Shown: positions 15,785-24,441 of the stretch, in pieces
Numbering within the stretch: the first letter of the stretch is position 1
How the letters are laid out: each line of letters begins with the position of its first letter
DNA from: Nocardioides sp. LHD-245
GTDB taxonomy: Bacteria; Actinomycetota; Actinomycetes; Propionibacteriales; Nocardioidaceae
NCBI RefSeq assembly: GCF_030929495.1
Contig: NZ_JAVFWN010000007.1
Coordinates: forward strand, 186,001 to 250,000
DNA length: 64,000 bases
Direction of reading: 5' to 3'
Position numbers and translations under genes: made by a program
The notes under the pieces: generated by a model
Told to the model about the DNA's origin: nothing
Database searches by the model: none
What the model saw: the letters and a program-made list of their open reading frames with translations, nothing else

Positions 15785-16147
15785 ATGCGCCGAATCACTG
15801 ATCGCCTCTCCGAGGCGCGCCGCGACGACCGCGGCTTCACGCTCATCGAACTGCTGATCGTCATCATCATCCTCGGCGTCCTCGCCGCCATCGTGGTGTT
15901 CTCCGTGCGGGGCATCACGAACAACAGCGAGACGACCGCCTGCAAGACCGAGATCCGTACGGTCGAGACGGCCGTAGAAGCCGCCTATGCCGAGACCGGT
16001 TCGTATCCGGCCGACGTCGACGCCCTCGTCGCTGGTGGATTCCTCCGTGCGGCTCCTGAGGGACCGCCCAACGGCCCGTCATCGATCAGTGGAGCCACGG
16101 CGATCACTGCGACGGGTGCGCTGAACCCGGCGCCGGCTGGTTGCTGA
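15785..16147 (+). CDS. pilA: Type IV prepilin (major-pilin-like)
   Basis: 120 residues with a class III prepilin leader: a basic 17-residue leader ending RG, cleavage before F18 (G|FTLIELL), and the conserved glutamate at position +5 (E22). About 25 hydrophobic residues follow and form the N-terminal assembly helix. The C-terminal part is small, and C48 and the terminal C120 could form a disulfide. It would be cleaved and N-methylated by the prepilin peptidase at 23639 and polymerised by PilB/PilC. As the first gene after the control region, with a GGAGG ribosome site, it is the best candidate for the major pilin. A pseudopilin role (type II-like) is the alternative. Confidence 0.88.
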   Translation: MRRITDRLSEARRDDRGFTLIELLIVIIILGVLAAIVVFSVRGITNNSETTACKTEIRTVETAVEAAYAETGSYPADVDALVAGGFLRAAPEGPPNGPSSISGATAITATGALNPAPAGC

Positions 16148-16233
16148 TCGAACTCGGACTCTCGTTGGGGTGGGCCGTTGCTCGGGCGACGGTCCTCCAC
16201 AGCCGATCATCGGAACCCAGCTGAGGAGCACCC

Positions 16234-17334
16234 GTGTTCCACCACCCGCACCGCATCGGTGACCGCGTCGACCGGCTCCTGGGCATCCTCTGGGACGCCC
16301 AGGGCACCGACCTGATGCTGACCGCCGGCCTGCCGCCCATGATCCGGGTCGACGGCACCCTGACTCCCGCTCCGGGACAGGCATCGCTCACCCCTGACGA
16401 CGCCGACGCCCTGCTGTCCGAGGTGCTGACGCCGGAGCAACAGGAAGAGTGGGAGTCGCGCCACGAGTACGACTTCTCCTTCTCCTGGCGCGAGCACGCC
16501 CGGATCCGCGGCAACGCGTTCACCCAGCGGGGGCTGACGGCCGTCGCGCTGCGGATGATCCCGCGCGCCGTGCCGACGCCCGACGACCTCGGTCTGCCGC
16601 AGGTGCTGCGCGAGCTGTCGATGCGCCACCAGGGGCTGATCTTGATGACCGGCCCGACCGGATCCGGGAAGTCGACCACGCTCGCCTCGCTCGTCGATCT
16701 GATCAACCGCAACCGCGGCTGCCACATCATCACGGTCGAGGATCCGATCGAGTACGTCCACGACCACCAGCGGGCGGCGGTCAACCAGCGCGAGGTCGGC
16801 ACCGACACCGCGAGCTTCCGCGACGCGCTCCGCTCGGTGCTCCGAGAGGACCCGGACGTGCTGCTCGTCGGCGAGATGCGCGACCTCGAGTCGATCCAGT
16901 TCGCGCTCACGGTCGCCGAGACCGGTCACCTGGTGTTCGCGACCCTGCACACCAATGACACCGCGCAGTCGCTCGGCCGGATGATCGACGTGTTCCCGGC
17001 CGAGCAGCAGTCCCAGATCCGGGTCCAGCTCGCCGCCGCGCTGTCGTGCGTCGTCTACCAGCGGCTGATCCCGCGGGCGGGCGGCGGCATGATCGCGGCC
17101 TACGAGGTGCTGGTCGCCACGCCCGCCGTGCGCAACCTGATCAAGGAGGGCAAGACGCACCAGCTGCGCAACTCCCTGGTCACCGGCGCCCAGGACGGCA
17201 TGGTGACGCTCGAGAGGTCGCTGTCGCACCTGATCCAGCAGGGGATCGTGACGGAGCAGGAGGCCGCCGCGCGCAGTCTCTATCCCAAGGACATCGAGGC
17301 CCGGCCGCGGTACGCCGCCGGTGCGGTCCGGTGA
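16234..17334 (+). CDS. pilT: Type IV pilus retraction ATPase PilT
   Basis: 366 residues, typical for PilT. The Walker A motif GPTGSGKST lies near residue 138, VEDPIEY marks the Asp box region, VLLVGEMRD is Walker B and ATLHTND the His box. The PilT-diagnostic C-terminal motif is present as AVRNLIKEGKTHQL. The hexameric ATPase depolymerises pili and drives twitching or DNA uptake. It lies 86 bases after the pilin and 13 bases before pilB, so it is probably co-transcribed. ATG 16234 has only a weak ribosome site (GAGGAGC further upstream). Confidence 0.93.
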   Translation: MFHHPHRIGDRVDRLLGILWDAQGTDLMLTAGLPPMIRVDGTLTPAPGQASLTPDDADALLSEVLTPEQQEEWESRHEYDFSFSWREHARIRGNAFTQRGLTAVALRMIPRAVPTPDDLGLPQVLRELSMRHQGLILMTGPTGSGKSTTLASLVDLINRNRGCHIITVEDPIEYVHDHQRAAVNQREVGTDTASFRDALRSVLREDPDVLLVGEMRDLESIQFALTVAETGHLVFATLHTNDTAQSLGRMIDVFPAEQQSQIRVQLAAALSCVVYQRLIPRAGGGMIAAYEVLVATPAVRNLIKEGKTHQLRNSLVTGAQDGMVTLERSLSHLIQQGIVTEQEAAARSLYPKDIEARPRYAAGAVR

Positions 17335-17347
17335 CGGGAGGATTCCG

Positions 17348-19093
17348 ATGAGGTTGAAGGGCAGGCACAGCAAGGTCGACGCGCCCGTCGCCGTCCCGCG
17401 CACCGGCGAGGACGACGAGCGGCTCGGCCGGATCCTGGTCGACGCCGGCCGGGTCCGGCCCGACCAGGTGGACGCGGTCCGCGGCGGCGACCAGGGCGAC
17501 CACGACGGCGACCTCGGGCAGCGGCTGGTGGCCAGCGGCGCCATCACCGACGGCGTGCTGGCACGCACGCTCGCCGAGCACCACAGGGTCGGTGTCGCCG
17601 ACTTCCGGTACCTGGCGCCGGCCGACGACGCGGTCGCCCTGCTCACCCGGGACCAGGCGGTGACCTTCGACGCGCTGCCGATCGCCCTGGACGAGGACGC
17701 CGTGATCGTCGCGGTGCTGGACCCGGCCCCGGAGCGGATGCAGGCGCTGGTCGCCGTCCTCGGGCGGCCGGTCCGGCCGCTGGTCACCACGCGTCGCGAC
17801 CTGGACCGCGGCCTGGCCCGGTCGTACCGGGCCACCCAGGACGTGGGTGGCCAGATCCAGGCGTTCGAGGCGCGCGACGTGCTGCGCCGGGAGGCGGCGG
17901 GTCTCGACGTCAGCGCCAACGAGGAGGCGCCGGTCGTCCGGGTGGTGCAGTCGGTCATCACGCAGGCGCTGCGGGACCGGGCCTCCGACATCCACGTCGA
18001 GCCGACGGGGGAGCGGGTCCGGGTGCGCTACCGCATCGACGGCGCGCTCACCGAGGTGCTGGACCTGCCGGCGTCGATCGGGCCGGCCATCGTCAGCCGC
18101 GTGAAGATCCTCGGTGGGATGAACATCGTCGAGCGGAGACGTCCCCAGGACGGCCAGATCTCCATGGCGGTCGACGGACGCGAGATCGACATCCGGGTCT
18201 CGACCACCGCGGTGGTCGGCGGGGAGAAGATCGTGATGCGGGTGCTCGACAAGAGCCGCCCACTCTTCGCGCTGGAGCAGCTGGGCATGCCGGCCGACAC
18301 GGCGGCGCGCTACACCCAGCTGATCCACTCGCCGTTCGGGATGGTCATCTGCGCCGGCCCGACCGGCGGTGGCAAGACCACCACTCTCTACGCGTCGCTC
18401 GGCGAGCTGAACAGCCCCGAGAAGAACCTGATGACGATCGAGGATCCGGTCGAGTACACCTTCGACTCGATCAACCAGATCCAGATCAACGAGCAGGCCG
18501 GGATCACGTTCGCCGGCGGGCTGAAGTCCATCCTGCGCCAGGACCCGGATGTGATCCTGGTCGGCGAGATCCGCGACGTCGACACCGCCCGGATCGCCGT
18601 CCAGTCCGCCCTCACCGGCCACTTCGTGCTGTCGTCGCTGCACGCCACCGAGGCCGTCTCTGCGCTCTACCGCCTGCTCGACATGGGCATCGAGGCCTTC
18701 CTCATCGCGTCCTCGGTGACCGCGGTGGTCGCCCAGCGACTGGTCCGCCGCAGTTGCACGTCCTGCCTGGCGCCGTACCGGCCCGCGCCCGACGAGGTCG
18801 CCTTCGTCCGGCAGTTCGACGGCCAGGAGCCCCTCGGCGGCTGGCGGCACGGCACCGGATGCCACTTCTGCGCCCACACCGGCTACCTGGAGCGGATCGG
18901 CGTCTACGAGATGCTGGTGGTGACCGACGAGGTGCGCGAGCTGATCGTCGACCGGGCGCCGCACGACCAGATGCGCAAGCTCGCCCGGAACCAGGGGATG
19001 CGCACCCTGCAGGAGCAGGCGGTCCGCCTGGTCACCGACGGCACGACGACGGCCGCCGAGGTCATGCGCTCGATCTACGTCGCGGGAGCCTGA
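17348..19093 (+). CDS. pilB: Type IV pilus assembly ATPase PilB (GspE family)
   Basis: 581 residues. An N-terminal MshEN/GspE-N region (about 20-150) precedes the ATPase core with Walker A GPTGGGKTT (about 338-346), IEDPVEYTF, Walker B VILVGEIRD and SSLHATEA. Two CxxC pairs near the C-terminus (SCTSC and GCHFC) form the zinc site typical of assembly ATPases and absent from PilT. It powers pilus extension through PilC. ATG 17348 is preceded by GGGAGG at 7 bases; the same frame has an earlier ATG at 17321 inside pilT, which is less likely. pilC starts 1 base after the stop. Confidence 0.93.
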   Translation: MRLKGRHSKVDAPVAVPRTGEDDERLGRILVDAGRVRPDQVDAVRGGDQGDHDGDLGQRLVASGAITDGVLARTLAEHHRVGVADFRYLAPADDAVALLTRDQAVTFDALPIALDEDAVIVAVLDPAPERMQALVAVLGRPVRPLVTTRRDLDRGLARSYRATQDVGGQIQAFEARDVLRREAAGLDVSANEEAPVVRVVQSVITQALRDRASDIHVEPTGERVRVRYRIDGALTEVLDLPASIGPAIVSRVKILGGMNIVERRRPQDGQISMAVDGREIDIRVSTTAVVGGEKIVMRVLDKSRPLFALEQLGMPADTAARYTQLIHSPFGMVICAGPTGGGKTTTLYASLGELNSPEKNLMTIEDPVEYTFDSINQIQINEQAGITFAGGLKSILRQDPDVILVGEIRDVDTARIAVQSALTGHFVLSSLHATEAVSALYRLLDMGIEAFLIASSVTAVVAQRLVRRSCTSCLAPYRPAPDEVAFVRQFDGQEPLGGWRHGTGCHFCAHTGYLERIGVYEMLVVTDEVRELIVDRAPHDQMRKLARNQGMRTLQEQAVRLVTDGTTTAAEVMRSIYVAGA

Positions 19094-19094
19094 G

Positions 19095-20300
19095 ATGCCG
19101 AAGTACGCCTTTGCCGGAGTCGACCTGGAGGGCAAGCGGGTCCGAGGCACCCAGAAGGCCGCCAGCCGCGGTGACGCCGAGGTCGCGCTCTTCCAGCGCG
19201 AGCTGCGCGACCTGCGGGTCACCGAGAAGACCAGTCTGCTCCAGTACGAGATATCGGGGCCGCGGATCAAGAAGGAGGAGGTCATGCATCTCTCCCGTCA
19301 GATCGCGGCGTTCCTCCGTGCCGGTCTGCCGATCCTCGACGCGGTCCACTCGATCGGCGCCGAGAGCGAGAACTCCTCGGTGCGTCGGATGATGCACGAC
19401 GTCGAGGACGGGTTGCGGACCGGCGAGCGGTTCTCCGACACGTTGGAGCGCTATCCCAAGGTGTTCCCCGAGTTCTACCGCGGCATCGTCCGATCGGCCG
19501 AGCTGACCGGCGAGCTCGACGTCGTCCTGTCGCGTCTGGCGATCTACCTGGAGCGCGACCTCGAGGCGCGTCGCAAGATCAAGTCCGCGATGATGTATCC
19601 GATGGCCGTCGCGGCCATGTCGGTGGTCACCGTCCTCGTGCTGGCGATCTACGTGCTGCCGAAGTTCGAGGACTTCTTCGCCGAGCTCGATGCCGACCTC
19701 CCGCTGCCCACGCGGATGCTGCTGTCCTTCACCGACTTCCTCGGCCACTGGTGGTGGGCGATCGTCGCCGGCCTCGTCGCCTGGGGGCTGCTGTTCCTGC
19801 TGTCCCAGCGGTTCGAGCGCGGCCGGTACGTCTGGCACGCCTTCCTGCTCCGGGTCCCGGTGCTCGGCGAGACGATCCAGTACGCGCTGGTCGAGCGGTT
19901 CTGCCGGGTGATGGCCTCGATGGTGGCCGCCGGGGTCAATCTGCCCGAGGCGATCCGGGTCGCGACCGACTCGCTGCGCAACCGGGTCTTCGTCAAGCGA
20001 CTCAACGGCGTCACCGAGCAGATGCTCGAGGGCCAGGGACTCGCCGGCCCGCTGGCCCGGACCCGCCTCTTCCCCGGCACGGCGACCGCGATGCTCCGGG
20101 TCGGCGAGGAGACCGGCTCCATGGACACCCAGCTCGAGGTGACGGCGGAGTACTACGAGGACGAGCTCGACTACAAGATCAACAAGCTCACGGCGCTGTT
20201 CGAGCCGATCGTGATCATCGTGATGGGCGGCATCGTCGGGTTCGTCGCCGTGGCCCTGGTGTCCGCGATGTACGGCATCTTCCAGCAGGTCGAGATCTGA
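19095..20300 (+). CDS. pilC: Type IV pilus inner-membrane platform protein PilC
   Basis: 401 residues with two repeated GspF domains. The signature FLRAGLPILDAV occurs in the first half, with a matching MVAAGVNLPEAI in the second. Three hydrophobic segments lie near 170-195, 215-240 and 370-395. The N-terminus begins with the typical KYAFAGVDLEGKRVRGTQKA stretch. PilC couples the ATPases PilB and PilT to pilin insertion and extraction. The stop TGA overlaps the ATG of the next minor pilin (20300), showing a tight operon. Confidence 0.93.
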   Translation: MPKYAFAGVDLEGKRVRGTQKAASRGDAEVALFQRELRDLRVTEKTSLLQYEISGPRIKKEEVMHLSRQIAAFLRAGLPILDAVHSIGAESENSSVRRMMHDVEDGLRTGERFSDTLERYPKVFPEFYRGIVRSAELTGELDVVLSRLAIYLERDLEARRKIKSAMMYPMAVAAMSVVTVLVLAIYVLPKFEDFFAELDADLPLPTRMLLSFTDFLGHWWWAIVAGLVAWGLLFLLSQRFERGRYVWHAFLLRVPVLGETIQYALVERFCRVMASMVAAGVNLPEAIRVATDSLRNRVFVKRLNGVTEQMLEGQGLAGPLARTRLFPGTATAMLRVGEETGSMDTQLEVTAEYYEDELDYKINKLTALFEPIVIIVMGGIVGFVAVALVSAMYGIFQQVEI

Positions 20301-20770
20301 TGGACCTTCCCGGCCGGCTCACGCGCGACCGCTCCGACGCCGGGGCGACGCTCATCGAGGTGCTGGTCGCGCTCTCCATCCTGAGCATCGCCGCGGTCGC
20401 GATCCTGGCCGGCGTGGAGATGAGCATCAAGACGTCCGACATCCATCGCAAGCAGAGCACGGGCGGTGCCTACGTGCGCAACTACGCCGAAGCCGTCCAG
20501 GCCTACGTGGCCGACGACAACTACGTTCCCTGCGCCGGCGCCGGTGCGTACGCCGCGGCCGTGATCGGCTTCGACGTGCCGGCCGGCTACTCCGCCACCC
20601 AGGAGGCGTCGGTGCCGCTGCGCGGCGACGGATCCGAGGACGGCTGCCCCGGCGGCGACAGCGGGGTGCAGCGGCTGACCCTGCGGATGCGCAGCGACGA
20701 CGGCCGCTCGACCGAGGTGCTGACCGTCGTCGTGCGCGATCCCTGCGCGCCGGGGGACACGTCGTGCTGA
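20300..20770 (+). CDS. Minor type IV prepilin (PilV/GspI-like)
   Basis: 156 residues. The class III leader is short (15 residues, ending DAG) and the mature protein would start with alanine (G|ATLIEVL) rather than the usual phenylalanine, with glutamate at +5 (E20). The hydrophobic helix is followed by a small domain with four cysteines (VPCAG, DGCPG, DPCAP and terminal C). PilV/GspI proteins sit in the pilus-tip priming complex. The gene overlaps both neighbours, starting on the pilC stop codon and ending inside the next gene's start region. The assignment to PilV rather than another minor pilin rests on gene order. Confidence 0.75.
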   Translation: MDLPGRLTRDRSDAGATLIEVLVALSILSIAAVAILAGVEMSIKTSDIHRKQSTGGAYVRNYAEAVQAYVADDNYVPCAGAGAYAAAVIGFDVPAGYSATQEASVPLRGDGSEDGCPGGDSGVQRLTLRMRSDDGRSTEVLTVVVRDPCAPGDTSC

Positions 20771-21399
20771 GGCGTGCGCGGGGCGACGCGGGCTTCACCC
20801 TGATGGAGGTCATGGTGACCGTCGCCATCATGGGCGTCATCGTCACCGGGCTCACCGGTGTGGTGATCAGCTACCTGCGGACGACGACCGACACCCGCTC
20901 TCGGATGACCGAGTCCCTGGACCTCCAGTTCGTGACCGCCTACTGGCAGCGGGACGTGTCCAGCATCGGGGTCCGCAGCAAGGACTACGACGACGACGAG
21001 GCGGTCCACTCGTACCCGACGAAGCAGTCGGTCGGCCTGGACCGGTGCCCGGGCGATGGCGCACCCGTCGTGACCCTGGCCTGGAGCGAGTACTCCTCGA
21101 CGGTCTCCGAGAAGGAGCCCGACCTGGTGAAGGTGACCTATGCCGTCCGGGACAACGGGGGCGGCCGGAAGGACCTCGTCCGGATCCGTTGCGGCTCGGC
21201 GCCGTCGACCACCGTCGTGGCGACGAACCTCACCGTCGCACCGGACGTCATCTGCACGGGTGGCGGGGTCACCGGCTGTGGCGACGCCACCGGCCGGGTC
21301 CCGACGAGGATCACGATGACGCTGAGCATCAGCGACTCCGAGGGCTACGGCCGGACCACGATCAGCGAGACGATCGCCGGCGAGCGGAGGCAGACATGA
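20764..21399 (+). CDS. Minor type IV prepilin (PilW/GspJ-like)
   Basis: 211 residues. The leader is MLRRARGDAG, with cleavage before F11 (G|FTLMEVM) and the invariant glutamate at +5 (E15). A hydrophobic segment continues to about residue 35. The remaining domain carries four cysteines (RCPGD, RCGSA, ICTGG, GCGDA), likely disulfides outside the cell. The start is GTG 20764, overlapping the previous stop; translation is probably coupled. Position between a PilV-like and a PilX-like gene supports a PilW/GspJ role in the tip complex. Confidence 0.78.
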   Translation: MLRRARGDAGFTLMEVMVTVAIMGVIVTGLTGVVISYLRTTTDTRSRMTESLDLQFVTAYWQRDVSSIGVRSKDYDDDEAVHSYPTKQSVGLDRCPGDGAPVVTLAWSEYSSTVSEKEPDLVKVTYAVRDNGGGRKDLVRIRCGSAPSTTVVATNLTVAPDVICTGGGVTGCGDATGRVPTRITMTLSISDSEGYGRTTISETIAGERRQT

Positions 21400-23642
21400 G
21401 ACGACGTTTCCTCAGGCGGCTCGGGCTGGCGCGCGACGCCGGCGAGCGCGGCGCGATCCTCGTGATCGCACTGATCATCATCACCGTGGTCGCGGTGGTC
21501 ACCGGACTGGTCCTCACCCGCGGGGACGGCAGCCTGCGCGCCACGGTGGCGTTGCGCAACGTGGCCGGCTCGACGTACGCCGCCGACGCGGCCGCCCAGG
21601 TCGTCCTCAACGGTCTCCGCACCGGCTACTGGGACAGCTCCGACGACGACCCGTCGGTCGTGCCCCCGGCCGGCTGGCGGTTCAACAACGAGCTGAGCGA
21701 CGGCTGCTTCGGATACGACAGCGCCGACGTGGTGAGCGAGGACGACGCCCTGCTCCTGCCCGACTTCTACCCGCCGCCCAAGGCGACGGGGGAGGCCGGG
21801 ACGTCCGCGTTCGTGACCTGCGAGCCCGAGGACGCCACCGGCGCGCAGGGGACGGCGCGACACGTGACCAACGCGAACAGCCCGGGTGACGCCATCATCA
21901 TGCTGGGCAACGACGCCGGTGAGACGGGCCTGTACAACTTCAACAAGGTCCTCTCGGTGCGCGGCGGGATCCGCGTGAACTCGACGATCGACGCCAAGGG
22001 GACGATCAGGGTCAACGACGCGAATGTGTGGGCACGGGGGCAGTCCTGCGTCAACATCACACTGAGCTCGAGCACCACCGCGACGTACACCGCGAACTGC
22101 GGCACCGGGACCGGCCCGTCGGATCCCGACTATCCGCCGGACGTCACGACGATCCCGCCGTGGCGCCCGGTCCCGGCCTGCCCGGCCGGCGGCGCCTACG
22201 TCGAGTTCCAGCCCGGCTACTACGACGACGTCAAGGCGCTGACCGACCTGACGACGAGCTGCGACAAGATCCTCTGGTTCCGGACGGGGAGCTACTACTT
22301 CGACTTCCACAACCGGTCGAGCAACGGCGACCCGCTCTACGAGAGTGCGGCCGTCCCGCCGTCCGATGCCAACACGGACGTCTGGGCCATCGGCAACCGG
22401 AAGGTGATCGGGGGCGAGCTGCCCGGCGGTGGCACCCCGACGGCGGCCACGCCGATCCCCGGCGCCTGCGAGAACCCGATCGACGACGCCACGTCCCACG
22501 GCGTTCAGTTCGTCTTCGGCGGCGACAGCTCGATCTACTTCGACAGCGACACCAAGGCGGAGCTGTGCGCGACCTATCGCGCCGATCGGGCCCCGATCGT
22601 CGTCTACGGGCTGAAGAACGACAACGGGCAGGGCGCGAACCCGTCGCTCACCAGCCTCACCGGAGCGACCGGCGCGCTGGTGCCGACGGCGGTGCCGACC
22701 GTGACCGCGACCGGCAGCGACCCCACGACCTTCGCGCCGTTGACCGCGGCGGCGCTGCGGGACCAGGGCAACGGAGTGGCGACCTGGACCCGACTGGGCG
22801 GCGGCGACAACGGCAACGAGACCCGCACCGTCACCATGGGTGGCTTCGCGCCGCCGGCCGAGGTCCCACCGGGTGCGGTGCTCAAGGCCGCGCGGCTGCT
22901 CGTGCGCCACAAGGCCGCGTCCGGCGCCAACGGCTTCCCGGCCTCGACCGTCGCGATCACCCCCACCGCGCCCGGCAGTACCGCGCTGCCCGCCGTCTCG
23001 CTGAGCAAGCCGACCTCGCTGACCTCGCAGACCATCGACCTCAAGGCCACCCAGCCGACCGTCTACGACGCCCTGGCGAAGTCGGTGCACGACCGCGGCT
23101 ACACGGGAGCGGCCATCGCCTTCACGGCGACCGCCAACCGGAACCAGTCCGTCCAGTTGGACCATGTCCGGCTGGAGCTCGAGTACTACGTGCCCAAGCT
23201 GCGCGGGCCCGCCACGATCCCCACCAACTGCGTCACGACCGTCGGCAGCGGCTGCTACCTCATCAACACCCACAAGAAGTCGGAGGTCTACCTCCAGGGC
23301 ACGACCTATGTCCCGCTCGGGCGGATCTACCTCGAGGTCGCGAACACGGACTTCCAGGTCTTCCGCTGGGGCGTCATCGCCCGGTCGCTGTACGCCAACC
23401 TCAACGGCGCGTACAAGGAGACGGGAGCGTTGATCGAGCTCCCCGACAACACGCCGGGCATGGGGATCAACGGGACCCTGGTCCAGTTGAAGGTCTACGT
23501 CTGCCCAGCGAGCGGGTCGTGCTCCGACGACCCCGACCGGCTCGCCCTCAAGGTCCGTGCCCAGATCTGGGACAAGGACGGCGACCCGGCGACCAGCGCC
23601 GACCGCGAGGTCACCGTCCTGAGCTGGAGCCACCAGCACTGA
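21396..23642 (+). CDS. Very large PilX-like minor pilin, candidate tip adhesin
   Basis: 748 residues, far longer than PilX/GspK proteins (about 170-330). The N-terminus (basic leader, then GERGAILVIALIIITVVAVV) is PilX-like and lacks the glutamate at +5, as GspK/PilX often do. The long extracellular part has a strand-rich segment (about 180-400) containing ISRG-like repeated hydrophobic/Gly patterns, an apparent beta-sandwich insert (about 440-600, with RTVTMGGFAP and RLELEYYV at its ends) and a closing segment with the phrase RIYLEVANTDFQVFRWGV. Twelve cysteines, an even number, suggest disulfides. ATG 21396 overlaps the previous stop. By analogy with pilus-tip proteins it may be an adhesin; this is inference. 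Confidence 0.7.
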   Translation: MRRRFLRRLGLARDAGERGAILVIALIIITVVAVVTGLVLTRGDGSLRATVALRNVAGSTYAADAAAQVVLNGLRTGYWDSSDDDPSVVPPAGWRFNNELSDGCFGYDSADVVSEDDALLLPDFYPPPKATGEAGTSAFVTCEPEDATGAQGTARHVTNANSPGDAIIMLGNDAGETGLYNFNKVLSVRGGIRVNSTIDAKGTIRVNDANVWARGQSCVNITLSSSTTATYTANCGTGTGPSDPDYPPDVTTIPPWRPVPACPAGGAYVEFQPGYYDDVKALTDLTTSCDKILWFRTGSYYFDFHNRSSNGDPLYESAAVPPSDANTDVWAIGNRKVIGGELPGGGTPTAATPIPGACENPIDDATSHGVQFVFGGDSSIYFDSDTKAELCATYRADRAPIVVYGLKNDNGQGANPSLTSLTGATGALVPTAVPTVTATGSDPTTFAPLTAAALRDQGNGVATWTRLGGGDNGNETRTVTMGGFAPPAEVPPGAVLKAARLLVRHKAASGANGFPASTVAITPTAPGSTALPAVSLSKPTSLTSQTIDLKATQPTVYDALAKSVHDRGYTGAAIAFTATANRNQSVQLDHVRLELEYYVPKLRGPATIPTNCVTTVGSGCYLINTHKKSEVYLQGTTYVPLGRIYLEVANTDFQVFRWGVIARSLYANLNGAYKETGALIELPDNTPGMGINGTLVQLKVYVCPASGSCSDDPDRLALKVRAQIWDKDGDPATSADREVTVLSWSHQH

Positions 23643-24439
23643 GCGAGCAACAGTTCCTCGACATCGCGGCCCCGGCGATCGCGGGTCTCCTCGGGCTGGC
23701 CATCGGGTCCTTCCTCAACGTCGTGGTGCACCGGGTGCCGGCGGGGGAGTCGATCGTGAGCCCGCCGTCGGCGTGCCCGGGCTGCGGGCATCCGATCCGC
23801 GCCCGGCACAACGTCCCGGTGCTGGGCTGGCTGGCGCTGCGGGGGAGGTGCTTCGACTGCGCGGCGCCGATCGCCGCGCGCTACCCGCTGGTCGAGGCGG
23901 GCACCGGGCTGGCGTTCCTGCTGGTGGCGGTGCGGTTCGGAGCGGACGGAGCGGGGCTGCGGCTGCTCCCCGCCTATCTCACCTTCGCGGCCGTGGCGAT
24001 CGCGCTCGCCCTGATCGACCTCGACGTGCACCGGCTGCCGGACGCGATCGTGCTGCCGTCGTACCCGGCGCTGGCGGTGCTGTTGGCGCTCGGCGGGGAC
24101 GGCACCGCGCTGGTGCGTGCCGCGATCGGGGCGGCGGTGCTGGGGTCCTTCTTCCTCGTCGTCTGGTACGTCGCGCCCGGCGGGATGGGGTTCGGCGACG
24201 TGAAGCTGTCCGGGCTCGTGGGCGCGATGACGGCGTACCTGACCTGGGGCACCTTCCTGGTGGGCGCGTTCCTGGGCTTCGTGCTGGGCGCCGTGGCCGG
24301 GGTGCTGTTGATGGCCGCCGGGCGGGCCGGGCGGAGGACGGCGCTGCCGTTCGGCCCGTTCCTCGTGCTGGGGGCGTGGAGCGCGATCCTCGGGGCCGGT
24401 GGGCTCGGCGACGTCTACCTCGCGTCGCTCGGCCGCTGA
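23639..24439 (+). CDS. pilD: Prepilin leader peptidase / N-methyltransferase, apparent CTG start
   Basis: About 266 residues. The N-terminal domain has the family signature GLAIGSFLNVVVHRVP and two zinc-binding CxxC pairs (CPGCGH, CFDCAA). The two catalytic aspartates are in ALIDLDVHRLPD and GMGFGDVKLSG. About seven hydrophobic segments follow. It cleaves and N-methylates the four prepilins encoded upstream. No ATG, GTG or TTG precedes the first membrane segment in frame; the only fitting start is CTG 23639, which overlaps the previous stop (cTGA) and has GGAG at 9 bases. The first in-frame GTGs lie inside the SFLNVV signature and would truncate it. Confidence 0.85.
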   Translation: MSEQQFLDIAAPAIAGLLGLAIGSFLNVVVHRVPAGESIVSPPSACPGCGHPIRARHNVPVLGWLALRGRCFDCAAPIAARYPLVEAGTGLAFLLVAVRFGADGAGLRLLPAYLTFAAVAIALALIDLDVHRLPDAIVLPSYPALAVLLALGGDGTALVRAAIGAAVLGSFFLVVWYVAPGGMGFGDVKLSGLVGAMTAYLTWGTFLVGAFLGFVLGAVAGVLLMAAGRAGRRTALPFGPFLVLGAWSAILGAGGLGDVYLASLGR

Positions 24440-24441
24440 GC

